From Candidatus Bipolaricaulota bacterium (GTDB lineage Bacteria > Bipolaricaulota > Bipolaricaulia > RBG-16-55-9 > DRXL01), in the NCBI GenBank assembly GCA_026414955.1, contig JAOAIA010000039.1, forward strand, positions 1 to 12,839: a stretch of 12,839 nucleotides of DNA, in the 5' to 3' direction. The translations under genes and the position numbers were made by a program. The notes below the pieces were generated by a model that saw nothing but the letters and a program-made list of their open reading frames with translations, did no database searches and was not told where the DNA came from. Below are positions 5,866-12,838 of this stretch, piece by piece (position 1 is the stretch's first letter; every line of letters starts with the position of its first letter).

Positions 5866-8800
5866 ATGCGCACAAGACGCTCCTGGGGCCGTGTCGGCCA
5901 CGTGATGGATCTGCCGTATCTGCTGCAAGACCAGAAGCGCTCGTATGACTGGTTTCTGAACGAGGGGATTCCCGCGCTCATCCGCGAGATCAGCCCGATC
6001 AAGGGCGAGGGGCGCGAAGGGTTTGAATTGGAACTCAAAGACCCGCGCCTCACCCCTCCGCCGTACACCGAGCAAGATTGCAAAGATAAGAACTTAACAT
6101 ACGCGGCGACGCTGCGCGTCAAAGGGATTCTGAAACAGAACGGCAAGAAGGTCAAAGAAGACGATCTCTATCTGGCTGATATCCCGTTGATGACCAGGCG
6201 CGGGACGTTTATCATCAACGGCTCGGAGAACGCGTTGGTCAATCACCTGACGCGCTCGCCGGGCATCTACTTCACGAGAGAAGGGCCTTCAGAGTATCGC
6301 GCGCAAATTCTCCCTGATTACGGGGCTTGGTTGGAATTCGTGCTCGACACCAAAAAAGAGCGCATCACCGCGCAGCTCGACCGCAAGGGGAATCTCCCGC
6401 CCACGGTGCTCCTGCGGGCCTTGGGCTACACGACGGCTGATATTTATAAGCTCTACTCGGTTGTCCTCAACCCCGTGACAACTGAGAAACTCTCGCGCTT
6501 CGTTGATTGCGTCGTGACGGAGCCTATCAGCAACGGCAAGGTGATCGTGCGCGAGGGCGAGCGGTTAACCCCAGCCCTGATCGAACAGATTGTTCAAGCG
6601 AAGCCCCAGCGCGTGCACTGCTTGGATCGCTATATTCAGAAGAGCCTCGACGAGGACAAGACGACTTCTGCGGAGATGGCGCTGGAGCTGATCTATCGCA
6701 AGCTGCGCGGCGCCGAGCGGCCTACCCAAAAGACAAAACAAGATTTCTTCATCAATCTGTTCTTCAACCCCGCGACGTTCAGCCTCTCCCGGGTCGGGCG
6801 GTTCATGGTGAACAAGAAACTCGGGGTGAACCGCCCTGAGCACGATACGATCTTGCACAAAGAAGAGATCGCGCTCACCCTGAAGCATCTGCTGGAAGTT
6901 CCCACAAACCCGTTGCTCATTGACGATAAAGACCACTTGGCGAACAAGCGCGTGGAGACGCCGGGGGAGACAGCTTTCAATAGATTGCGCGAGGGCCTCA
7001 AGCGCATGGCGCACCTGACCCAAGATCGCCTGAGCAAATATCCCCTCGACCAAGAGGAACCCCTGAGAAATCTGATCAGCGGGCGCATCGTGCAAAGCGC
7101 GCTCAATAAGCTCTTCTACGTGGGACGGCTCTCGCAGTTCTTGGAGCAGACGAACCCGTTGACCGAGCTGACGCACAAGCGCCGGCTCTCGGCGCTGGGG
7201 GGCAGCATGAGCAAGAGACGCGCCAAGATCGAGGTGCGCGACGTCCATCCGTCGCACTATGATCGCATCTGCCCCATCGAGACGCCCGAAGGCCAAAACA
7301 TCGGATTGATCACGAGCATGGCGACCTACGCTCGCATCAACGAGTACGGGTTTTTAGAAGCGCCCTATCGCGTGGTCAAGAACGGCAGGGTGACGAGCCA
7401 GATCAAATATCTCATGGCCGACGAAGAAGAGCACTACAAGATCGCGCCGGCGACGGTGCCGTTAGATAAAGATGGGAAGATCATCCCCAAGGAAGTGGAG
7501 ATCCGCACGGGGCGCGAGAACATTCGCATCGTGCCGCGCGAAGAAGTCGACTTTATAGAAATCTCGCCGGCGGCGCTCGTCAGCGTCTCGGCGTCGCTCA
7601 TCCCGTTCTTGGAGCACGACGACTCCAACCGAGCGCTCATGGGCGCGAACATGCAGCGCCAGGCTGTGCCGTTATTGAAGCCGCAGGCTCCCTATGTCGG
7701 GACGGGCATAGAAGCCAAGGTCGCCCGCGACTCCGGGATGCTCGTCATCGCCGAAGAAGACGGCGTCGTCTCGTACGTAGATGCCCAGAAGATCGTGGTG
7801 AAGTCCGGGCGCAAGGAGCACGTCTACAAGCTCATCACGTTTGATCGTTCTAACCAAGATACGCTGGTGCACCAGCGCCCGATCGTGAGCGTGGGCCAGA
7901 AGGTCCAGAAGGGCGAGGTGCTCGCCGACGGCCCGGCGACTGATCACGGGGAACTCGCGCTGGGAGCCAACGTCTTGATCTGCTTCCTCCCCTTCGAGGG
8001 CTACAACTACGAAGACGCTATCGTCATCAGCGAGCGCTTGGTCCGAGAAGATATTCTGGACTCGATTCACATTCAAGAGTACGAAGTTCGTGCTGAGGAG
8101 ACGAAACTCGGCCCCGAAGAGATCACCGACGATATTCCCGACCTGAGCAAAGAGGAGCTGAGAAATCTCGACGAAGACGGGGTCGTGCGCGTGGGCACAG
8201 AAGTGAAGACCGGGGATATTTTAGTGGGCAAGATCACGCCGCGCGGTGAGACCGAGCCGACCCCCGAAGAGCGCATCTTCAAGTCTATCTTCGGGGAGCG
8301 CTCGCGCAACGTGCGCAACACCTCGCTGAGGCTGCCGCCTACGACCGAGGGCGGCAAAGTGATCCGGGTGAAGAAGTTCTCGCGCGACAAGGGCGACGAA
8401 CTCGAACCCGGCGTCAACCAGCTAGTCAAAGTCTACGTCGCCCAGCGCAAGAAGATCTCCGTCGCAGATAAATTGGCCGGACGGCACGGCAACAAGGGCG
8501 TGATCGCGAAGATCCTCCCGGTCGAAGATATGCCCTTCTTGCCCGACGGCACCCCCGTTGATATGATCCTCAATCCCTTGGGCGTGCCGTCGCGCATGAA
8601 TTTGGGACAGGTCTTTGAGGCGCACTTGGGCTGGGTGGCGCATCTGAAGGGCGAGTATATGGCCTCGCCGGTCTTCGATGGTGCCAAAGAAGAGAAGATT
8701 CTAGATGAACTGTACAAAGCCCGCAAGGAGCACGGTCTCGCCGATGGCGATGACCCCACGTATCCCACAGGCAAGGTCATATTGCGGGATGGCCGCACCG

Positions 8801-9201
8801 GCGAGCCGTTTGAGCATCCCGTCACTGTGGGCTATATGTACATGCTCAAGCTGGAGCATATCGCCAACGAGAAGATCCACGCGCGCTCGGTGGGGCCGTA
8901 CAGCTTAATTACGCAGCAGCCGTTGGGGGGCAAGGCGCAGATGGGCGGCCAACGATTAGGCGAGATGGAGGTCTGGGCCTTAGAAGCCTACGGTGCAGCC
9001 GCGACGCTCCAGGAGATGCTCACCCTCAAGAGCGACGACACGCGCGGGCGTGTCCAGCTCTACAAGGCGATCTTCAAAGGGGAAGAGTTCCCCAAGCCGG
9101 GGCTGCCGGAGTCGTTCAGGGTGCTCGTCAAAGAGTTGCAGAGCTTGGGCCTGAGCATCCGCGCCTATGATGACAAAGATCACGAGATAGACTTGGGTTA
9201 A
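5866..9201 (+). CDS. rpoB: DNA-directed RNA polymerase subunit beta
   Basis: One half of the RNA polymerase catalytic clamp. At 1111 aa it is close to Thermus in length and lacks the large lineage inserts of E. coli. Landmarks: N-terminal VMDLPYLLQDQKRSYDWFL; rifampicin region LSQFLEQTNPLTELTHKRRL (422-441); RDVHPSHYDRICPIETPEG; NRALMGANMQRQAVPLL; EGYNYEDAIVISERL; active-site lysines in VADKLAGRHGNKGVIAKI; C-terminal GPYSLITQQPLGGKAQMGGQ and EMEVWALEAYGAA. Odd points: the stretch before LSQF is one residue shorter than in E. coli. Fork loop 2 reads LGGSMSKRRAKIEV in place of the near-universal GPGGLxRERAGFEV, one residue shorter. PEGQNIGL replaces PEGPNIGL. AAGGAGGG lies close (3-4 nt) to ATG 5866. 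It is not followed by rpoC. Confidence 0.98.
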   Translation: MRTRRSWGRVGHVMDLPYLLQDQKRSYDWFLNEGIPALIREISPIKGEGREGFELELKDPRLTPPPYTEQDCKDKNLTYAATLRVKGILKQNGKKVKEDDLYLADIPLMTRRGTFIINGSENALVNHLTRSPGIYFTREGPSEYRAQILPDYGAWLEFVLDTKKERITAQLDRKGNLPPTVLLRALGYTTADIYKLYSVVLNPVTTEKLSRFVDCVVTEPISNGKVIVREGERLTPALIEQIVQAKPQRVHCLDRYIQKSLDEDKTTSAEMALELIYRKLRGAERPTQKTKQDFFINLFFNPATFSLSRVGRFMVNKKLGVNRPEHDTILHKEEIALTLKHLLEVPTNPLLIDDKDHLANKRVETPGETAFNRLREGLKRMAHLTQDRLSKYPLDQEEPLRNLISGRIVQSALNKLFYVGRLSQFLEQTNPLTELTHKRRLSALGGSMSKRRAKIEVRDVHPSHYDRICPIETPEGQNIGLITSMATYARINEYGFLEAPYRVVKNGRVTSQIKYLMADEEEHYKIAPATVPLDKDGKIIPKEVEIRTGRENIRIVPREEVDFIEISPAALVSVSASLIPFLEHDDSNRALMGANMQRQAVPLLKPQAPYVGTGIEAKVARDSGMLVIAEEDGVVSYVDAQKIVVKSGRKEHVYKLITFDRSNQDTLVHQRPIVSVGQKVQKGEVLADGPATDHGELALGANVLICFLPFEGYNYEDAIVISERLVREDILDSIHIQEYEVRAEETKLGPEEITDDIPDLSKEELRNLDEDGVVRVGTEVKTGDILVGKITPRGETEPTPEERIFKSIFGERSRNVRNTSLRLPPTTEGGKVIRVKKFSRDKGDELEPGVNQLVKVYVAQRKKISVADKLAGRHGNKGVIAKILPVEDMPFLPDGTPVDMILNPLGVPSRMNLGQVFEAHLGWVAHLKGEYMASPVFDGAKEEKILDELYKARKEHGLADGDDPTYPTGKVILRDGRTGEPFEHPVTVGYMYMLKLEHIANEKIHARSVGPYSLITQQPLGGKAQMGGQRLGEMEVWALEAYGAAATLQEMLTLKSDDTRGRVQLYKAIFKGEEFPKPGLPESFRVLVKELQSLGLSIRAYDDKDHEIDLG

Positions 9202-9206
9202 CCAGT

Positions 9207-9635
9207 ATGCACACGGAGGAGCGGTCGGCCGGCGTGATCGTCTTTCGGGACGGCCCTGCCGGTCGCGAGTATTTACTGTTGCGCAGTGCCAGTGGAGGAC
9301 ATTGGGGCTTTCCCAAGGGGCGCGTCGAACCCGATGAAGACGAGATGAACGCCGCGCTGCGAGAGCTTCAAGAAGAAGCCGACATCGCTGTCGAGATCGT
9401 GCCGGGGTTTCGCGAAATAATTGATTATGAGTTTGCGCGCGGCTCGAAGAACCTCCGGAAAGAGGTCGTCTATTTTCTGGGGCGGGCGCGCTCGTTCACT
9501 GTCAAGCTTTCTGGGGAGCACTTGGATTATCTGTGGGCGAGCTATGAGCGGACGCGCCAGCGGCTCAGCTATGAGAACGCCCAAGAGCTTCTCGACAAAG
9601 CCGAGAGATTTCTCAACGGCCTAGCAAGCGCCTGA
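9207..9635 (+). CDS. Nudix hydrolase, probable diadenosine tetraphosphatase type
   Basis: Hydrolyses a nucleoside diphosphate linked to another moiety; the best fit is asymmetric Ap4A hydrolase. 142 aa. The Nudix box starts at G38 (GRVEPD), with E44, R52-E53-L54 and catalytic E56-E57. The usual Gly near its end is Asp (D59), giving REx2EExDI. The preceding HWGFPKG and the later KEVVYFLGRA, EHLDYLWASYE and RLSYENAQELLDKAERFL resemble the Ap4A-hydrolase subfamily as I know it. It starts 5 nt after the rpoB stop with no good Shine-Dalgarno, so it is co-transcribed and probably translationally coupled. It occupies the place where rpoC is expected. Its 3' end overlaps the HD gene on the other strand by 23 nt. 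Family firm; substrate inferred. Confidence 0.9.
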   Translation: MHTEERSAGVIVFRDGPAGREYLLLRSASGGHWGFPKGRVEPDEDEMNAALRELQEEADIAVEIVPGFREIIDYEFARGSKNLRKEVVYFLGRARSFTVKLSGEHLDYLWASYERTRQRLSYENAQELLDKAERFLNGLASA

Positions 9636-10902
9636 TCGGCTCACGCAGTTCTTCGGGGAAGCAGAGCCGATCTTGGCTAAAAGTCTTATTGCGCAGCGCG
9701 CCGATGACGTCTGAAGCGTGAGAGAGTTCTATCAGCTCGTGTGCTTCGTTGATTAAAAAGATATTCTCGCTGACTTCTTGGGTGATCCAGAGATAGCGAT
9801 CCGTGTACGGGTCGTCGCTTACGCGATCTAAGACGAGATAGTATTCTGGGGCAAAGCCCGCTTTTGTAGCAAGTTCGCGCAGTTGTCCCGACCACGCCGT
9901 GAACTCTTCTACGGGCATCTCGAGGGTCTTAAACAACCGGCGCTGCCAGAACCGGCGCACCAGCTCCGAGAGTATAGGATCATCGCTCTCGCGCCAGTGT
10001 TGCAGTGCTGTCATAATGACCGTGTCGTCTAATCGTAAGTGATCGTCGAGCGTGAGCGCCGTTGGGTCGGTTAAGAGTTTTTTCAGGGCGGGGGTGGCGA
10101 CGAGCTCGTGCCCGGTGTGCAGCAGCTCCGAGGCTCTTTGGAGAATCTTGCGCACCATGACGTCAGCGGCACGCGCCGTCTTGTGGTGATAAACTTGCTG
10201 GTACATATAGTATCGCGCGAGCACGTATCCTTCGGCGGCGTGCAGCCCCTTGCGCAAATCTATAGCTAATTCCCAGTCGTCGCGCTGCTCGACGAGTCTT
10301 AGACTGTGTATGAGCCAGTTCACATCGAAGTAGCCATACGTGACCCCGGTACAGAGGCTATCGCGCAAGAGATACTCCATGCGATCTACATCGAGCTGGC
10401 TCGAGAGCAATTTGACGGCGAACGCCGGCTGAAACGTTCTCTGAAAGAGCCGGATCATCTGGGCGGGGTAGTTCGGATTTGCTCTGGCTAAGACGGAGTG
10501 CACGGGGCTTTGGGGATCGCCGACGATGCGCACGGTCCAATCTTCGTGGGGGATGTGGGTGAACTCTTCGAGTAAATGCGAGAAGGGCAGATGTCCCAGA
10601 TCGTGCAATAAAGCTGCCGCGAGCAGCAGTTCGCGATGCTCGTCCAAGATGCGTTGCAGAGCGGGTGGGGGATTGAGCTCATGAAAGTGCTCTAAGACTC
10701 GTTTCATTAAGAACGCCGTTCCCAGGGCGTGGGAGAAGCGCGTGTGCGTCGCTCCGGGGTAGACAAGAGAAGTCACGCCCAACTGACGGATATTGCGTAG
10801 ACGCTGAAACTGCGGGGTATCAATGAGCTGTAAGACGAGAGCGTCGCGCTCTTTGTCGAACCCAATGAGATTGTGCACCGGATCGCGGAAGACCTTGTCC
10901 AT
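9613..10902 (-). CDS. HD-domain nucleotide phosphohydrolase (SAMHD1/YwfO-like)
   Basis: Probable metal-dependent (d)NTP triphosphohydrolase or related HD phosphohydrolase, cytosolic. 429 aa. HD-domain residues in order: the start KVFRDPVHNLIGF; QRLRNIRQLG; HTRFSHALG with first metal histidine H58; HDLGHLPFSH with H100-D101; LDVDRMEYLLRD with the last metal aspartate at D171 or D173. The order and spacing match the dGTPase/SAMHD1 family. The region after about residue 230 is a less conserved helical part (MVRKILQRASELL). A TTG codon in frame at 10920 is possible, but a promoter with its -10 six bases upstream of ATG 10902, and family alignment, favour ATG 10902 as a leaderless start. Substrate not determinable from sequence. 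Confidence 0.88.
   Translation of the reverse strand: MDKVFRDPVHNLIGFDKERDALVLQLIDTPQFQRLRNIRQLGVTSLVYPGATHTRFSHALGTAFLMKRVLEHFHELNPPPALQRILDEHRELLLAAALLHDLGHLPFSHLLEEFTHIPHEDWTVRIVGDPQSPVHSVLARANPNYPAQMIRLFQRTFQPAFAVKLLSSQLDVDRMEYLLRDSLCTGVTYGYFDVNWLIHSLRLVEQRDDWELAIDLRKGLHAAEGYVLARYYMYQQVYHHKTARAADVMVRKILQRASELLHTGHELVATPALKKLLTDPTALTLDDHLRLDDTVIMTALQHWRESDDPILSELVRRFWQRRLFKTLEMPVEEFTAWSGQLRELATKAGFAPEYYLVLDRVSDDPYTDRYLWITQEVSENIFLINEAHELIELSHASDVIGALRNKTFSQDRLCFPEELREPIRRLLGR
9634..9672. terminator. Hairpin at the Nudix/HD convergent 3' ends
   Basis: A perfect 9-bp inverted repeat, GATCGGCTC (9634-9642) and GAGCCGATC (9664-9672), begins within the Nudix stop codon. Its 21-nt interior can fold further (TTC/GAA around TTCGGG). 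It lies within the last codons of the HD gene. No T tract follows on either strand, so it is a candidate bidirectional 3'-end or transcript-stabilising structure rather than a classical intrinsic terminator. Confidence 0.4.
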
Positions 10903-10908
10903 AAAAAT

Positions 10909-10937
10909 ATTGTAGACCAACGAGTCAGAAAAGACAA
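10909..10937 (-). promoter_or_regulatory. Promoter of the HD phosphohydrolase gene (leaderless)
   Basis: On the minus strand TTGTCT (10937-10932, 4/6) lies 17 nt upstream of TACAAT (10914-10909, 5/6). Six bases separate the -10 from ATG 10902, so the expected start base is the A of the ATG. No Shine-Dalgarno is present upstream. Confidence 0.6.
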
Positions 10938-10940
10938 AAA

Positions 10941-10966
10941 GTAGCCGCTGCTTGGCTGTGTAGCCG
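10941..10966. repeat. Direct repeat GTAGCCG between divergent promoters
   Basis: GTAGCCG occurs at 10941-10947 and at 10960-10966, 19 bp apart start to start (about two helical turns). The pair spans the gap between the -35 elements of the two divergent promoters. It is a possible regulator site, or chance. Confidence 0.3.
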
Positions 10967-10981
10967 TTTTCTTGTTATACT
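10952..10981 (+). promoter_or_regulatory. Promoter of the metallo-hydrolase gene
   Basis: TTGGCT (10952-10957, 4/6) and TATACT (10976-10981, 5/6) are spaced by 18 nt. TGT directly before the -10 gives an extended -10 motif. The start is expected near 10988, leaving a leader of about 36 nt that contains AAGGAG. It lies back to back with the HD-gene promoter. Confidence 0.6.
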
Positions 10982-11023
10982 AAGGCCCAGTTGAGCATTA
11001 CGGCACTTCTCGAAGGAGTTCCT

Positions 11024-11932
11024 ATGATGCTTACGCAAAGAGTCGCTGAAAATCTCTATATTCTCGACACGGGGATGTTTGGGCTCGATCGCTACGATGG
11101 GCTTTACATTCTCAAAGCCCCACGGGTTGCTATCATCGAGACGGGCCTGTCGCACATACTAGACAAAGTCCTCGCAGCACTCGATGAGCTCAAGATTCGT
11201 CGTGAGGACGTCGCGTATATCATGCCAACGCACGTCCATCTCGATCACGCTGGAGGCACAGGACACTTGGCTGAAGCCTGTCCCAATGCTCAAGTGATTG
11301 CCCATGAACAAGGAGCGCCGCACTTAATAGACCCAGCAAAACTTTTAGAGAGCGTGCAGCGCGCTGTTGGCCCGATGTTCCCGTTCTACGGCACGCTCAA
11401 GCCTACACCAAAAGAGAGAGTTCTTCCTGTGCGCGGCGGTGAGGTCTTCAATCTTGGTGATGGCTATGAGATCGAAGTGATCGCGGCGCCGGGACATGCG
11501 CCACACCAAGTTTGCTTTTTTGAACGCAAGCTGCGCGGGCTCTTCTCCGGTGACGCTGCAGGGATCTATCGTCCTTGGGCTGCAGGACTTCTGCCGACGA
11601 CGCCCCCACCGGCATTTCACTTAGAGCAAGCTCTGGAGACGCTCGCCCATCTCAAAGCCCTTCAGCCAAAACTCTTGCTCTACACTCACTGGGGCGCACA
11701 TGCTGATATAAGTCTTCTGGATCAGTACGCGCAGATGCTCCAGACTTGGGTTGCCGAGATCGAGCACGCGAAGAAGACTCTCCAAGACGACCAAGCCGTC
11801 AAAGAGCACTTCGTGCAGAGAGAAACCCCGTTATTAAAAGATCACTACCCGGAACCGCTCTTGCGCGGCGAGATCGAGATGAACGTCCAGGGCATACTGC
11901 TCTATCTCAAGCGTTTTCGGGGAATTAGTTAG
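11024..11932 (+). CDS. Metallo-beta-lactamase-fold hydrolase
   Basis: Metal-dependent hydrolase of the MBL superfamily; substrate unknown. 302 aa, no signal peptide, so probably cytosolic. Metal-ligand motifs in order: THVHLDH (H70, H72, D74, H75), PGHAP (H158), SGDAAG (D177) and THWGA (H222), a complete two-metal set. The C-terminal helical part (about 227-302) has HWGAH, a run of Gln/Glu/Lys-rich helices and the conserved-looking NVQGILLYL. AAGGAG (11013-11018), 5 nt before ATG 11024 (tandem ATG ATG), sets the start; a TTG at 10991 lacks support. Its sequence most recalls the uncharacterised thermophile MBL proteins rather than true beta-lactamases. Its 3' end overlaps the cupin gene tail to tail by 8 nt. 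Confidence 0.9.
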   Translation: MMLTQRVAENLYILDTGMFGLDRYDGLYILKAPRVAIIETGLSHILDKVLAALDELKIRREDVAYIMPTHVHLDHAGGTGHLAEACPNAQVIAHEQGAPHLIDPAKLLESVQRAVGPMFPFYGTLKPTPKERVLPVRGGEVFNLGDGYEIEVIAAPGHAPHQVCFFERKLRGLFSGDAAGIYRPWAAGLLPTTPPPAFHLEQALETLAHLKALQPKLLLYTHWGAHADISLLDQYAQMLQTWVAEIEHAKKTLQDDQAVKEHFVQRETPLLKDHYPEPLLRGEIEMNVQGILLYLKRFRGIS

Positions 11933-12749
11933 ATATATCTTTCTTATGCAGCGGTGGGGCAGAAAAGAGCAGAAACTCCAGGGGTTCATCTCCGAGGCGC
12001 TCGATAATACGCGTTGCGGCGTTAGGCAGGATCACGACTTGCCCTGCTGTTGCTTCTAAGATTTGGTCCCCGATGGTGATGCGCGCTTGCCCTTGACGAA
12101 TATAGAGAAAATGTGGGGAACGCTCCCTAAGCTGCACGCGCTCCCTCACGCGCATAAGTGCAACGGAGCCCTCATTACCTCGGGCAAGGTACGTCCACTC
12201 AAAGAGAGAGCTTCCCTTAGGGAATTCTTTGTTCGCCAGTGTCGCGAGGTTCAAGAATTGGGGCCGTATGTCGGACTCATCGGTGGGAAGGGGCTGCGGA
12301 CGCAGCGACGAGGGATCTCCTGGCGGGAAGACGTCACCAATGAGGACTTGGACTTCATCGAGCCCATCAGGAGCAGGAGCGTAGAAGCTCAAGATCTCTA
12401 ACGGCTCAGGACTTGTCACACGGAGTCCTAACGCTGTACGCCGAGGGAGGACCAGAAAGACATCGCGCTGGACTTCAATGTCTTGGTTCTTGAGAAATCC
12501 TACAGCGCGTCCCCCTAAGACATAGCTGAACTCGTGCGCTCGCTCGCGGAAATATGGAACAACTCGTGTAAGAAACTGACGATATTCGAGCTTGCCCGCG
12601 GGCGTGCGCGCAAGCGTCATTCGGGTTTCGGTGATATCCTCCAGCGAGAGCACTGTTGGCTTGAGTTCCTGCGGTGTGCTCAGCCATATATACCCAACTA
12701 TTCCCACGAAGACCGCTACCCCAAGCCATATCCACCATCGCAGATCCAT
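11925..12749 (-). CDS. Membrane-anchored double-cupin protein of unknown function
   Basis: I do not recognise a named family. 274 aa. One N-terminal hydrophobic segment (about 5-23) after a short basic head (MDLR) predicts an N-in anchor with the rest outside the cytoplasm. Two cupin-like beta-barrel segments follow: about 55-125 (HEFSYVLGGRAVGF, DVFLVLPRRTALGL) and about 195-265 (SPHFLYIRQGQARITIGDQI, ATAGQVVILPNAATRI). The usual metal histidines are mostly missing (only H72 and H213 are at plausible positions), so a binding or structural role is as likely as catalysis. AAGGAGG 9-10 nt before ATG 12749 supports the start. It has its own promoter with an inverted repeat over the -35. The cupin assignment is by pattern only. 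Confidence 0.75.
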   Translation of the reverse strand: MDLRWWIWLGVAVFVGIVGYIWLSTPQELKPTVLSLEDITETRMTLARTPAGKLEYRQFLTRVVPYFRERAHEFSYVLGGRAVGFLKNQDIEVQRDVFLVLPRRTALGLRVTSPEPLEILSFYAPAPDGLDEVQVLIGDVFPPGDPSSLRPQPLPTDESDIRPQFLNLATLANKEFPKGSSLFEWTYLARGNEGSVALMRVRERVQLRERSPHFLYIRQGQARITIGDQILEATAGQVVILPNAATRIIERLGDEPLEFLLFSAPPLHKKDISN

Positions 12750-12772
12750 CGTGTTAGCCTCCTTAGAGTCTT

Positions 12773-12801
12773 ATTTAAGCACCTGCGCTGACTATGCGCA
12801 A
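12773..12801 (-). promoter_or_regulatory. Promoter of the double-cupin gene
   Basis: On the minus strand TTGCGC (12801-12796) lies 17 nt upstream of TTAAAT (12778-12773, 4/6), preceded by TGC as an extended -10. The start is expected near 12766, just upstream of the AAGGAGG. Confidence 0.5.
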
Positions 12802-12816
12802 CTATCGGGTTGCGCA
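12795..12816. promoter_or_regulatory. Perfect inverted repeat over divergent -35 elements (candidate operator)
   Basis: TGCGCAAC (12795-12802), 6 nt, then GTTGCGCA (12809-12816): an 8-bp perfect palindrome. The left arm contains the -35 of the cupin promoter. The right arm contains the mirror TTGCGC of a possible rightward promoter. No T tract is nearby, so it does not look like a terminator. Confidence 0.45.
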
Positions 12817-12838
12817 GCACAGCTCTCTCTGTTATATA
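12810..12838 (+). promoter_or_regulatory. Possible rightward promoter for a gene beyond the window
   Basis: TTGCGC (12810-12815), a 17-nt spacer and TATATA (12833-12838, 4/6) mirror the cupin promoter. The gene it would serve lies outside the window, so this is tentative. Confidence 0.3.

Noticed and set aside
7126..7140. Loss of the rifampicin-contact Gln (E. coli Q513) in RpoB
   Set aside because: I first aligned R421 with Q513. Counting from conserved H526 and S531 shows that R421 matches Q510, and the Q513 equivalent in LSQF is retained. A firm claim of rifampicin resistance is therefore not supported.
11024..11932. Beta-lactamase (antibiotic resistance) reading of the metallo-hydrolase
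   Set aside because: The MBL fold is shared by many hydrolases. There is no signal peptide, and the sequence does not look like class B lactamases.
11931..11940. Palindrome AGATATATCT at the metallo-hydrolase/cupin junction as a terminator
   Set aside because: It has no loop, low GC and no following T run on either strand; it may be chance in AT-rich sequence at the overlap.
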